From Asticcacaulis sp. YBE204 (lineage in GTDB: Bacteria; Pseudomonadota; Alphaproteobacteria; Caulobacterales; Caulobacteraceae), in assembly GCF_000495855.1 (NCBI RefSeq), contig NZ_AWGF01000003.1:203536-267535 (forward strand): a DNA stretch of 64,000 nt, read 5' to 3'. The first letter of the stretch is position 1. Every line of letters starts with the position of its first letter. This document shows, piece after piece, positions 30,786 to 40,308 of this stretch. Under the pieces are notes generated by a model. The model was not told the origin of the DNA, made no database searches, and worked only from the letters and a program-made list of their open reading frames with translations. The position numbers and the translations under genes were made by a program.

Positions 30786-33700
30786 TTACTTTTTCGGGCT
30801 CCAGTCGAAGCCGCCGCGTTTTTGCACGGCGATGACGTCGCTGAGGATCTGGCCCAGATTATAGTTGACGTCGAGGTTCAGGTTGACCGGCGTATCTGAC
30901 GGCAGGTCGATCGGCTGCTGGGCGATACGCCCGCGCAGGAATTCGAACAGCGGGATCTTCGCTTCCCTGCGCTCAGGCGGATCGTACTTGCCCTGAATAT
31001 GGAAGTTGAAGCCCAGAATGCCCTTATCGTTGGTGCCGATATAGGCGTCGAGATTCGAATAGGCGAGATGCTCCATCGCCTGATAGGCGAAGTTTTCCAG
31101 CGTGTTGGCCGGGGCCGCCGTGATGGTTTTCGCGCCCCCCCCTTCGACGGTCTGCGTGACCTTGCCGTCCGGCGTCACGTCCTGAAGTCCGGCGCGCTTG
31201 ATCGAGATGCGGCCCGGACCGTCGCCCTTGAGGAAGCCCCTTGCGACCGTGATCTTGTCGTCCTTGAACTCGAACGGCACGCGACCCGACACGCGACCCA
31301 CGAAATCGACATCCTTGCCAAACGCGCTGGCCTCGACGACCTTGCCAAAATCGACGTGCTCGAAATAGAGCGCGCCCTTGAGGCCCTTGGCAAGGTCGAA
31401 CGGCACGTCCATCGGCTCCAGCGCGAAGACCCCGCCGGGGCTGGTCACATTGGCACGCTCCAGTTTCAGCGTTTCGCCCGCGAACTGCATGACCGCGGTC
31501 ACGTCGGTCAACGGCACGAAGCTGGTCACCTTGTTGACCGTGATCGTCTGGCCCGGCGCGGAGTTGAGCGGTGACAGGTTGTCGAAAACGATGCGCCCGT
31601 TCAGCCCTTCGGCCAGACCGGCGGGGCTGGTGAAGGTCAGGTTCTGCAACAGGGCCGTGCCGCCGCTGACCGAGCCGTCCTTCGACCAGCCGACATAGCC
31701 CGTGAAATCGATATGGCCGGTGGTGTCGCGCGCCATGACTCCGGCCACCAGCGGCGTCAGGTCGAGCGGTTGCAGCTTGTCCGGAGTAAAGGTCAGGTTC
31801 GGTGTGGTGATATCGAGCCGCCCTGCCCCCGTCGCGAGGTCGGAGGTCAGAACCACGTCGGCGACCGAGTCCGGCGCACGTTTGCGCACGACCGGATCGG
31901 CGGCATAGACCTTGAGCCTGCCATCGAGCGTCTTGCGGCCCTGCGCCACGTCGCCGGTGACGACGACCGGGTGGAAGCGCGGGATTTCCAGCGCATCGGC
32001 GGCGGCGAGGTTGTCCAGCGCGACTTTGAATCCGACGCCCTGTGTATCAGCGAAGGTAAAAGCGTCAAAGCGGCCCTTGCCGCCGTTGAGCTTGACCTGA
32101 AAATCGGGGGCGTCGGCGATCAGGGTATCGAAAGTACCCTGCGCCCGCCATTGACTGCCGGACATGCTGAACAGCGGCGCGTCGACCGGGCACAGGCGCG
32201 TCGTGACATTGGTCATCCGCCCGCCGATATCGGCCCGGTCGGCGGTGACGTTGGTGCATTGATCCAGCCGCACATCGAGGCCGGTCGGCGTGGTGATAAA
32301 GCGCCCATCGGCCTTCAGCTTCACACCATAGGCCGGGGCGAAGTTGAACGCCGTCTCTATATTCAGTCGTCCTGACACCGCACCTTCGGAACCGATGCCC
32401 ATATCGGTGACGCGCGCCGTCAGGGCGGGCAGATCTCCGCCCGCCGTCGTCAGGGTCAGAGCTCCCCGCCCGCGCGATGAAATCAGCACCTGATTGCCAC
32501 CGGGGGCCACGCGGATTTCGCCGCCGCTTTTCGGGCGGATGATTGCGGTTTTGGTCAGTTTCACGTCGAAGTCGTTATTGACCAGGGTGACGCGCACGCC
32601 TTCGGCCCTGAGGCTGAAACGGTCGACCGCCCGCAGCATCGCCACCATTACGTCCGGCCCTTCCGGCGCGGCGGGGACCGGCGGGGTGCCGGGCGGCAGG
32701 CGCGTATTCGACAGTTCGGCGGCGCGGCGGCCTTCGGCCAGCACCTTGACGCGGTCGTCGGCCAGCGGGGCCAGTCCCTGATAGCGACCGTCGGCGCTGT
32801 TGATATCGGTATCAAGCGCCAGTTCAAAGCCCTGCGTGTTCGAGCGCCCCTGCCCGTCCAGTCGCGCGGTCACCGTATCGAGGATCAGATCGTTCTGAGC
32901 GATGCGCGCGGCCCTGGCTTGGCCGTGGAAGCCGAATTCCAGTCCCTGCTCACCCTGCGCCAATGCAAACTCCGGAAGGGTCACCGCCGCGTCTTTCAGG
33001 AACAACGTATCCTGACGCAGCACCCCGACCGTGCCGTGCAGCGGCCCTTTGAGCGTCACCACCGCCGTCTCATTCAGATTCAGATCGGCCTTGAGGCTGA
33101 GATCCTGCCCTTCGAAGCTTAAGCTCCGGCTGTCGATCGTGCCGGTTTGCAGGCTGTCAGCGCGCGACAGCAGCCGGGTCGTGCCATCAAACGTCAGGCG
33201 CGTGTTTTCGACGTCCATCCGGCCTTCGATCGCCGTATTGGCTTCGAATACTGTCACATCGGCGGCGGCACCCTGCATCCCGGCAGCGCGGACGGCAAAA
33301 CGGCCACTGACCAGCCCGTCGAAGCCCGACAGCGGCGATTTGCGCGCGGCCTCTTCGGACAACTGACGATAGGGGACGCGCAGATTGAGGTCGGTATGGA
33401 CGCCCTGCATATGGGTGTCGGGATCGCCCTCGACGTCCGATGTCTTGAGCACCAACTCTTCTGCCGACAGGCGCGCCTCGATGCGCAGGGCCTCGCCCGC
33501 CTCGGCGTCCTTTTCGGCGCGGATACGAACATAGCCCGCCGACAGATGGCCCTGCGCCATCTGGCCGTCGAGGTCTGCCGGTTTCAGGTTCAGGTCGAGC
33601 GCCGTCAGACGCCCCTTGACCAGATTGAGCCCGCCGGTCGCGCCAATAGTGCCGTAATCGGTGCGCACGCGGATGCGGGCGTCTTCGACCAGGATATTTT

Positions 33701-34271
33701 CGGGCGGATCGCCGCCGGGACCGGCGCTGCCCTTGAGCAGCTTGTCCAGCGTACCGAAGCCGAAACCCGACTTGTCGTAGGCGAAACTCAGGTCGGGGCG
33801 GACCAGATGTACCGAGCGCAGCCGCGTCAGGGGCTGGCCGAAATTGAAGAAATTCAGATCGTAATCGACATCGAAGCGCTCGATGACCAGATCGGGCTTG
33901 CCGGGCGCCCCCAGAACCGCACGGCCCGAGACGCTCTTCAGGCTTAGGCTATCGATGCGCAGTTCCGCCGGAATGCCCTGCGCCTTGAGCCAGTTCTGGG
34001 CGATTTCGCGGGCGATGTCCTTGCGCGCGGCGTAGGTGATAACGCCGACGGCCGCGGCGCTCCACAGGGTCAGCAGCAACCAGCCCCCGGCGCGCAGACG
34101 ACGCTTGCGGCGTTTGGACCGGTTATCGGACCGCGGATTGTCGCCCCCGCCGCCATCACCACCGGAACCGCCGGATGCACCGCCGCCACCCCGGCCTTTG
34201 GGGCCGGGCTTTTTTCCCTGTCCAACGACACGGGTGAAGCTGGAATGCGACGGCAGGCGGACGGGGAACAT
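30786..34271 (-). CDS. ydbH: YdbH-type AsmA-like intermembrane phospholipid transport protein
   Basis: A protein of about 1161 residues. A Gly/Pro-rich cytoplasmic N-terminus (GRGGGGASGGSGGDGGGGDN) and a basic stretch (RSKRRKRRLRAGG) precede one transmembrane anchor (LLLTLWSAAAVGVITYA, about residues 65-85). A very long periplasmic beta-rich region typical of AsmA/YdbH/TamB bridge proteins follows, ending in the DUF-type C-terminus (LNLDVNYNLGQILSDVIAVQ). Such proteins form a hydrophobic groove from inner to outer membrane. The downstream ynbE and ydbL support the identification. An alternative TTG start at 34322 would add 17 residues; the ATG at 34271 with GGGAA upstream is preferred. Confidence 0.88.
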   Translation of the reverse strand: MFPVRLPSHSSFTRVVGQGKKPGPKGRGGGGASGGSGGDGGGGDNPRSDNRSKRRKRRLRAGGWLLLTLWSAAAVGVITYAARKDIAREIAQNWLKAQGIPAELRIDSLSLKSVSGRAVLGAPGKPDLVIERFDVDYDLNFFNFGQPLTRLRSVHLVRPDLSFAYDKSGFGFGTLDKLLKGSAGPGGDPPENILVEDARIRVRTDYGTIGATGGLNLVKGRLTALDLNLKPADLDGQMAQGHLSAGYVRIRAEKDAEAGEALRIEARLSAEELVLKTSDVEGDPDTHMQGVHTDLNLRVPYRQLSEEAARKSPLSGFDGLVSGRFAVRAAGMQGAAADVTVFEANTAIEGRMDVENTRLTFDGTTRLLSRADSLQTGTIDSRSLSFEGQDLSLKADLNLNETAVVTLKGPLHGTVGVLRQDTLFLKDAAVTLPEFALAQGEQGLEFGFHGQARAARIAQNDLILDTVTARLDGQGRSNTQGFELALDTDINSADGRYQGLAPLADDRVKVLAEGRRAAELSNTRLPPGTPPVPAAPEGPDVMVAMLRAVDRFSLRAEGVRVTLVNNDFDVKLTKTAIIRPKSGGEIRVAPGGNQVLISSRGRGALTLTTAGGDLPALTARVTDMGIGSEGAVSGRLNIETAFNFAPAYGVKLKADGRFITTPTGLDVRLDQCTNVTADRADIGGRMTNVTTRLCPVDAPLFSMSGSQWRAQGTFDTLIADAPDFQVKLNGGKGRFDAFTFADTQGVGFKVALDNLAAADALEIPRFHPVVVTGDVAQGRKTLDGRLKVYAADPVVRKRAPDSVADVVLTSDLATGAGRLDITTPNLTFTPDKLQPLDLTPLVAGVMARDTTGHIDFTGYVGWSKDGSVSGGTALLQNLTFTSPAGLAEGLNGRIVFDNLSPLNSAPGQTITVNKVTSFVPLTDVTAVMQFAGETLKLERANVTSPGGVFALEPMDVPFDLAKGLKGALYFEHVDFGKVVEASAFGKDVDFVGRVSGRVPFEFKDDKITVARGFLKGDGPGRISIKRAGLQDVTPDGKVTQTVEGGGAKTITAAPANTLENFAYQAMEHLAYSNLDAYIGTNDKGILGFNFHIQGKYDPPERREAKIPLFEFLRGRIAQQPIDLPSDTPVNLNLDVNYNLGQILSDVIAVQKRGGFDWSPKK

Positions 34272-34875
34272 CAGTTCATTCCCGTCGGTCGGCGAGTCGT
34301 AAGGCAGGTCCAGAGTGCGCAAACAGGTCTTCGTCTGTAAAAATAGCGGAAGGATGTTTTACTATGCCACGCATGTCTTAAAAATTCCGGCCTTTTTCGA
34401 TTCTTTTTTAACCCTGATATCGCGTCGCCGACACTTACAATGACGTTAAGGCGGCGAATCTGTTCCGTCGGCGGACGGCTCGCCTGCAAATTCTTAACGA
34501 ATAGTGACTGGTTTTCGTCACTTAGAATGAATACCGCGATTATAAAATTCCCGTAAGCGGGACATCAAAGCGCCGCGATTAAGGGCGATATTAACCTTCT
34601 CGGCCTATTGAGGATGCCGGAATACCGGTATCGCGTATAGGTTTTGTCGGCATAACGCCGCTGTCGCTGCCTTATTGTCGCCTTATTTTGGCGTAAGCAG
34701 GGCCTTTAACACTTTCGGGACTCAGCCCATACCTGTCCACAGGTTTAAACGGCTGCGTCGTGTTTCCCCGTATAGGGGAATGCTTAGGCTACCTTTTTGG
34801 GCGGCGGAGAAAACGGCTCCGTTTTGAGTAACAGCCCGCGTTGATGTAACCCTTGTATCCCGTTTACGGAATTAA
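34272..34875. other. 604-base divergent intergenic region
   Basis: It lies between ydbH (minus) and the M23 peptidase (plus) and must hold both promoters. It is AT-rich with several TTAA half-sites (one pair, TTAAGGGCGATATTAA near 34578, has an 8-base spacer rather than the 7 of CtrA sites) and a GTGAC/GTCAC hairpin near 34505-34522. Short frames exist (up to about 39 codons), but none has a ribosome-binding site or recognisable product. Confidence 0.55.
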
Positions 34876-36333
34876 ATGGCTCAACTCGATCCCCGTCGCC
34901 AACCTGTTCGCCTGACGCCGATGGTCTTTGTCTCGGCGGCCGCGCTGACGGTCGGCACGCTCCTGTGGCGCGTTTTCCAGCCCATGCCCTCGACCCTGCC
35001 GGTGATGGACCCGTCCGCCGTTCTGGCGCTGGAAACCCGCGCCCTGGCCGAAGCCGCCGCGCGTCCAGGCTTCGCGCAACCTACCAATATCCAGATCATG
35101 ATCCGCGCCGGCGAGACCCTGTCTCAGGCCCTGACGCGGTCGGGCGTCTCATCCAAGGAAGCGCAGGAGGCTGTCGGCCTGCTGTCGCAGGCCTTCGACG
35201 TCGTCAATGTCACCAAGGGCATGAGCGTTCAGGCCGCCATCGCGCGCCCGGAAGAAGGCCGCAAGCCCGCCCAACTGCTGGGCCTCACGGTCCGCACCGG
35301 CCCCGCCAAGCAACTGACCCTGACCACCAGCCACGACGGCACCATGCGTCTGCGAGCTCTGGAAGAATCCGTCCGCGACGAGCGCCGTGTGGCGATCGGC
35401 ACCATCGACGGCTCGCTGATCACATCGGCCACGGCACTAGGGGCGACGCCGAACGTGACCGGTCAGGTGCTCAAACTCTTCGCGCACAAGATCGACTTCG
35501 AACGCGACATCAAGGCGGGCGACACCTTCAAGCTGGTCTTCGACCGCAAGGTGACCGAAAGCGGTCGCGTCGTGGAATCCGGCAATCTTCTGTACGCCGA
35601 AATCAACGCCAAGGGCGGGGTGACGCGCTTCTATTCCTATAAGCGCAAGGGCGACAAGGACGCGCAGTTCTTCGACGAGGCGGGCAAGAATATCAAGGGC
35701 TTCCTGCTGGCCACGCCGGTCGCGGCGGCGCGTACCTCGTCGGGCTTCGGCATGCGCCGTCACCCGATCCAGGGCTTCATGAAGATGCACACCGGCATCG
35801 ACTTCGCCGCAGGCACCGGAACGCCGATCTACGCCGCCGGTGACGGCGTGGTCGCCGACGCCAAGTGGTGGGGCGGTTACGGTCGCTGGGTTCGCATCGC
35901 ACACAACAAGGACTGGGCCACCGGCTATGCGCACATGTCGCAGATCCGCGTCCGCCCGGGCCAGCAGGTCCGTCAGGGCGATCTGATCGGCTATGTGGGT
36001 TCGACCGGCAATTCGACCGGTCCGCACCTGCATTTCGAGGTGTGGTACAAGAACCATCCGATGAACCCGAAGGATGCCAAGGTGCCGCAGGGCACGATCC
36101 TGGCCGGGAACGATCTGGTCGTGTTCAATGCGCGCAAGCACGAGATCGACTCGATGATCGCCATGGCCGATCAGAAGCGCACGCAGGACAATGCCGCGTC
36201 GCAAACCCTGGCCATGAAGGCCAGCCCTTATCAGTACGAAGACACGGGCGCCGCTAACAAGCTGGTCGCCAAGACCGAGCGCAAGAACATCCCGCTCCGC
36301 CCGGCATTGTCTTCGACACGCGGCAGTAACTAA
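34876..36333 (+). CDS. M23 (LytM) family peptidoglycan endopeptidase
   Basis: A 485-residue envelope protein with one N-terminal membrane anchor (about residues 16-34) followed by a periplasmic region. An OapA/LysM-like segment near 74-125 contains IMIRAGETLSQALTRSGVSS, and the zinc peptidase domain covers about 285-395: HTGIDFAAGTGTPIYAAGDG with the ligands His and Asp near 305-309, and GPHLHFEVWYKNHP with the active HxH near 385. All catalytic residues are present, so it is likely an active DD-endopeptidase (MepM-like) rather than a degenerate activator. It is transcribed alone from the long divergent region. Confidence 0.92.
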   Translation: MAQLDPRRQPVRLTPMVFVSAAALTVGTLLWRVFQPMPSTLPVMDPSAVLALETRALAEAAARPGFAQPTNIQIMIRAGETLSQALTRSGVSSKEAQEAVGLLSQAFDVVNVTKGMSVQAAIARPEEGRKPAQLLGLTVRTGPAKQLTLTTSHDGTMRLRALEESVRDERRVAIGTIDGSLITSATALGATPNVTGQVLKLFAHKIDFERDIKAGDTFKLVFDRKVTESGRVVESGNLLYAEINAKGGVTRFYSYKRKGDKDAQFFDEAGKNIKGFLLATPVAAARTSSGFGMRRHPIQGFMKMHTGIDFAAGTGTPIYAAGDGVVADAKWWGGYGRWVRIAHNKDWATGYAHMSQIRVRPGQQVRQGDLIGYVGSTGNSTGPHLHFEVWYKNHPMNPKDAKVPQGTILAGNDLVVFNARKHEIDSMIAMADQKRTQDNAASQTLAMKASPYQYEDTGAANKLVAKTERKNIPLRPALSSTRGSN

Positions 36334-36439
36334 ACCGATCCTCGTTATTTTTGATTTCTCGCGAAACAAGTTCCTTGTCTCGGCGTGAAACCAAGTTAAG
36401 ACTTTCGCCCATTGAAATTTGCAAGCGAAAGGCACACCG

Positions 36440-38899
36440 ATGAGGATCAAAAACGGACGGCGGACTAGTGTCGCCCTGCTGGCGTTTTCGGCGCTGATCG
36501 CCTTCGCGCCGCTGCACGCTGCCGAGAGTGGTTACAAGACGCCGCCCGCCCCGATTGCACAGATACTCGATGCCGCGCCCACACCCTCCGTCATGGTCAG
36601 CCCGGAACGCAAGGTCATGGCGCTGCTGGGGCGCGAGAACCTGCCCTCCATCGCCGCCGTGTCCGAACCCATCCTGCGTCTGGCCGGCTACCGCATCAAT
36701 CCGCGCAACAACGGCCCCATCGAGGCGCGCGCCCTGTGGCTGAACAGCCTGTCGTTCGAGGATGTCGCCACCGGCAAGGTGCGCGAGGTCGCCCTGCCCA
36801 AAGGGACGCGCTTTCTGACGCCGCGCTGGTCCGCCGATGGGTCGAAGCTGGCCTTCCTTGCCGATGCGGACGGCGGATTGGCCCTTTGGGTCGTCGATGT
36901 AAAGACCGCCACGGCCACGAAGCTCACCGACGGCATCGTCAATGCGGCGTTCAGCGCCTCGTTCGACTGGACGCCCGACGGACAGGCTCTGCTGATCCCG
37001 GCCATCGTTGCCGGTCGCGGCGCCCCGCCGGTCGAGGACACCACGCCGACCGGTCCCATCGTGCAAGAGTCCAAAGGCCGCAGCGCCGCTATCCGCACCT
37101 ATCAGGACCTGCTCGGCAACGCCCACGACGAAGCCCTGTTCGACTACTATTTCACCTCGCAACTGACCCGCGTGGCCTTCGACGGCACGACAAAGACTAT
37201 CGGCCAGCCCGCCATCTATGCCGGGATCGCCGTGTCGCCCGACGGCAAGTACCTGCTGACGACCAAGCTCAAGCGCCCCTACTCCTATCTGGTCCCCGCC
37301 GGGCGTTTCCCAACCGAGATCGCGGTGTCGACCATAGACGGACAGCCGGTGAAGGTGCTGGCCGACCGGCCTTTGACCGACAACCTGCCCGCGGCGTTCG
37401 ACGCGGTGCCTGTCGGCGTGCGTTCGGTCTCGTGGCGTTCGGACGCGCCGTCGACCCTCGTCTGGGCCGAGGCGCAGGACGGTGGCAATCCCAAGACCAA
37501 GGTCGCCATCCACGACAGCCTGTTCACGCTGAACGCACCGTTCGATGGTGCGCCGGTCAAGCTGATCGATCTTGAACAACGCTATGCCGGGCTCGACTGG
37601 GGCCGCACCGATGTGGCGCTGGTCACCAGCCGCTGGTTCGACACGCGCAACGAAAAGCTGTTCCTGATCGATCCGTCGAAGCCCGGAACGGGTAAGGTGA
37701 TCGGCGATCGCAACTATCAGGACCGCTACAACGATCCCGGCTCGGTCGTCAGCCGCCGCACCAAGGACGGCGAGACCGTTCTGCACTTCACGCCAGACGG
37801 CAAGTCGGTCTTCGTCACCGGCTCTGGCGCTTCTGCGGCGGGCGAGTTCCCGTTCGTGGGCCAGATGTCGCTCGCCGACGGCAAGGTGACCCGCCTGTGG
37901 CAGTCCGCCGCGCCGTACTACGAAGCCCCGGTGGCCCTGGCCGACGAGGCGGGCAAGACCGTCATCACCCGCCGCGAAAGCAAGACCGACGCGCCGAACT
38001 ACTTCATCCGTCCGGTCGCCACGAGCAGCAAGCCGCGCGCCCTGACCGCCTTCCCCGACCGCGCGCCGCAATTCGCGGGCGTCAGCAAGCAGACCATCAC
38101 CTATCAGCGCGCCGACGGCGTCAAACTGTCCGGCACCCTGTACCTGCCGGCGGGGTACGACAAGGCCAAGGACGGTCCGCTGCCGCTTCTCATGTGGGCC
38201 TATCCGGAAGAATTCACCGACGCTTCGGTCGCCGGTCAGACGGTCGACAGCGGCAACCGCTTCACGCGTCCGGGCGGCATCAGCCACCTGTTCCTGCTGA
38301 CGCAGGGCTATGCGGTGCTCGATGGCCCCTCCATGCCGATCATCGGCAAGGACGGCGCCGAGCCGAACGACACCTATGTCGAGCAACTGACCGCCAGCGC
38401 GAAAGCCGCCGTCGACGCCGTGGTGGCTTTGGGCGTCGCCGACCGCAACCGCATCGCGGTGGGCGGCCACTCCTACGGGGCGTTCATGACGGCAAACCTT
38501 CTGGCCCACACCGACCTGTTCCGCGCCGGGATCGCGCGCTCGGGGGCCTATAACCGGACCCTGACGCCGTTCGGGTTCCAGTCGGAGCAACGCACTTACT
38601 GGGAAGCGACCAAGACCTATACCGAGATGAGCCCGTTCACCTATGTGCGTAACATCAAGGACCCGATCCTGCTCATCCACGGGGAAGCGGACGACAATTC
38701 CGGCACCTTCCCGGTCCAGAGCGAGCGCTTCTATGCGGCGCTCAAAGGCGCGGGGGCCAATGTCCGCTACGTCGTCCTGCCGAACGAGGCGCACGGTTAC
38801 CGCGCGCGGGAATCGACCCTGCATACCTTGTGGGAAATGACCGACTGGCTGGATAAGTACGTGAAGAACGCCCCGCCGCGCCCGGCGAAAAAAGACTGA
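36440..38899 (+). CDS. Secreted S9 family peptidase (prolyl oligopeptidase type)
   Basis: An 819-residue exported serine peptidase. A signal peptide (about residues 1-28, ending LHA) is followed by a beta-propeller-like region (about 40-560) and the alpha/beta hydrolase domain. The nucleophile lies in VGGHSYGAFMTANLL (Ser near 678), the Asp in LIHGEADDNSGTFPVQSERF (near 752) and the His in LPNEAHGYRAR (near 783), with the order and spacing of S9 enzymes such as dipeptidyl or glutamyl aminopeptidases. The ATG at 36440 is preceded by AAAGG; a longer frame from 36419 would add seven residues without such a signal. It ends at a bidirectional terminator. Confidence 0.94.
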   Translation: MRIKNGRRTSVALLAFSALIAFAPLHAAESGYKTPPAPIAQILDAAPTPSVMVSPERKVMALLGRENLPSIAAVSEPILRLAGYRINPRNNGPIEARALWLNSLSFEDVATGKVREVALPKGTRFLTPRWSADGSKLAFLADADGGLALWVVDVKTATATKLTDGIVNAAFSASFDWTPDGQALLIPAIVAGRGAPPVEDTTPTGPIVQESKGRSAAIRTYQDLLGNAHDEALFDYYFTSQLTRVAFDGTTKTIGQPAIYAGIAVSPDGKYLLTTKLKRPYSYLVPAGRFPTEIAVSTIDGQPVKVLADRPLTDNLPAAFDAVPVGVRSVSWRSDAPSTLVWAEAQDGGNPKTKVAIHDSLFTLNAPFDGAPVKLIDLEQRYAGLDWGRTDVALVTSRWFDTRNEKLFLIDPSKPGTGKVIGDRNYQDRYNDPGSVVSRRTKDGETVLHFTPDGKSVFVTGSGASAAGEFPFVGQMSLADGKVTRLWQSAAPYYEAPVALADEAGKTVITRRESKTDAPNYFIRPVATSSKPRALTAFPDRAPQFAGVSKQTITYQRADGVKLSGTLYLPAGYDKAKDGPLPLLMWAYPEEFTDASVAGQTVDSGNRFTRPGGISHLFLLTQGYAVLDGPSMPIIGKDGAEPNDTYVEQLTASAKAAVDAVVALGVADRNRIAVGGHSYGAFMTANLLAHTDLFRAGIARSGAYNRTLTPFGFQSEQRTYWEATKTYTEMSPFTYVRNIKDPILLIHGEADDNSGTFPVQSERFYAALKGAGANVRYVVLPNEAHGYRARESTLHTLWEMTDWLDKYVKNAPPRPAKKD

Positions 38900-38919
38900 T
38901 CGGTCAGAACCCACGACCC

Positions 38920-38958
38920 GAAGCCCTCTGGCGACCATGCCGGAGGGCTTCGTCGTTT
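38920..38958. terminator. Bidirectional terminator between the S9 peptidase and an MFS gene
   Basis: GAAGCCCTCTGG (38920-38931) pairs with CCGGAGGGCTTC (38940-38951) with one G-T pair, followed by GTCGTTTTC; it lies between convergent genes. Confidence 0.82.
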
Positions 38959-40281
38959 TCAGGTGTCCGGCACGGCTTCCGGCGCTTGAGCATAGGCCGC
39001 CGACAGGTCGCGGTAATAGCGCGATCTCAAGGCCAGAACGGTGACCCCGACACCGACGACGCCTGCCAGCGTAAAGACCAGGGCTATGCCGCGCGCCGGA
39101 CCGGTGCCGAACCAGCCGCCGATGGCCTCAGCTCCGGCCCCGTCGGTCATGAACGGGATGATAACGAACTGCGTCAGTGGCCCGATCAGGAACGCCGTCA
39201 GAGGCGAGGCGGCCTGTTCGATCGACTGCGCGAAGCCGAAGACGCGGCCCTGACGCTCCGGTGGCACGACCTTTTGCAGCGTCGTCTGCTCCGCGGCTTC
39301 CGCATAAGGCCCCAGCAGCATCCACACGAAGCAGCCGAAGGCTAGCAGCCAGATCGAGGCTTGCAGGGTGAAAACGCAGCAGACGCTCCACGTGATCAGA
39401 TTGACCAGCAGGAGCGTGCGGACGGGGTTCTTGCCCAGGCCGGTCTTTGAAATGACGATACCGCTGAGGATAAAGGCGGTCGACAACGCTCCGAACAGCA
39501 GCCCCCAGACCTGCACCGAGACCAGCGACAGGCCGTAGGCGTCGAGCAGGGCCATGAAGATGCCACCGAGGAAGTTGTTGAAGGTCGCGAAGAAGATCAG
39601 GGCAAACAGGCCCGGCACACCGGCGATCACACGGATCGTGCCCTTGATATCGATGCGTTTCGGCTCGGCTGGCGCATCGGGATGGGCCTCCACACGGCCT
39701 TCATCGAGGCGCACCCACAGCAAATGCGCAAAGACGACAAGGGTCAGCACGACGGCCAGCATCAGCGCCACCACCATGCCGCCCCACCCGACCAGAAGCC
39801 CGCTGATCACCGAGGTGGTCAGGAACCCTATGCCCGTCACCATGCCGACGAGGCCGTTGGCCTTGTCACGGCGGTCTTCGGGGATCAGCATCGTCACCAG
39901 TGTCGGCAGAGCGATGGCGCGGATATTGCCCGCGATTACCCCCAGCATGACCAGCAGCACTAGAATCCACAGATAAGGCGCATAAGGATTGGCAAATACG
40001 CCCTTGGGCGACAGCAGCAACAAAGCCAGCGACGCCACGTAGAAGCCCGTCGAGACGACGCTTGACCCCAGCATGACCAGCTTTTTGGAATGATGATCGA
40101 CCAGGCTGCCGAACCAGAAGCCGAAGCCCGCCGTGAAGACCAGATAGACACCCGCAATCATCCCGGTCGCAAACACCGACTGCGTCTCGATATAGACCCA
40201 GAAGGTCAGGGCGAACCAGACCGTAAAATTGATGATATTGGCGATCAGGTTGTTGCCGAGCAAGTGATAGAAAGCGGCCAT
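38959..40281 (-). CDS. MFS transporter (1)
   Basis: A 440-residue inner-membrane protein with twelve hydrophobic segments and the MFS loop 2-3 motif GSLVDHHSKKLVMLG (a G-x-x-x-D-R-x-x-K-K variant, here DHHSKK). A loop around residues 195-215 is rich in Asp, Glu and Pro (EGRVEAHPDAPAEPKRIDIK). The pattern fits an efflux-type permease but the substrate cannot be told. It lies 27 bases after the second MFS gene (40309-41586) on the same strand, so the two are probably an operon. Confidence 0.9.
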   Translation of the reverse strand: MAAFYHLLGNNLIANIINFTVWFALTFWVYIETQSVFATGMIAGVYLVFTAGFGFWFGSLVDHHSKKLVMLGSSVVSTGFYVASLALLLLSPKGVFANPYAPYLWILVLLVMLGVIAGNIRAIALPTLVTMLIPEDRRDKANGLVGMVTGIGFLTTSVISGLLVGWGGMVVALMLAVVLTLVVFAHLLWVRLDEGRVEAHPDAPAEPKRIDIKGTIRVIAGVPGLFALIFFATFNNFLGGIFMALLDAYGLSLVSVQVWGLLFGALSTAFILSGIVISKTGLGKNPVRTLLLVNLITWSVCCVFTLQASIWLLAFGCFVWMLLGPYAEAAEQTTLQKVVPPERQGRVFGFAQSIEQAASPLTAFLIGPLTQFVIIPFMTDGAGAEAIGGWFGTGPARGIALVFTLAGVVGVGVTVLALRSRYYRDLSAAYAQAPEAVPDT

Positions 40282-40308
40282 GCTGCCTCCGGAGTTGAGG
40301 CAGCTACC

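Noticed and set aside
34440..34556. A 39-codon frame in the ydbH-M23 intergenic region
   Set aside because: There is no ribosome-binding site and no plausible composition; the region is better explained as a divergent promoter region.
36254..38938. An 894-codon open frame on the minus strand
   Set aside because: It is the shadow of the S9 peptidase gene, whose catalytic motifs are unambiguous on the plus strand.
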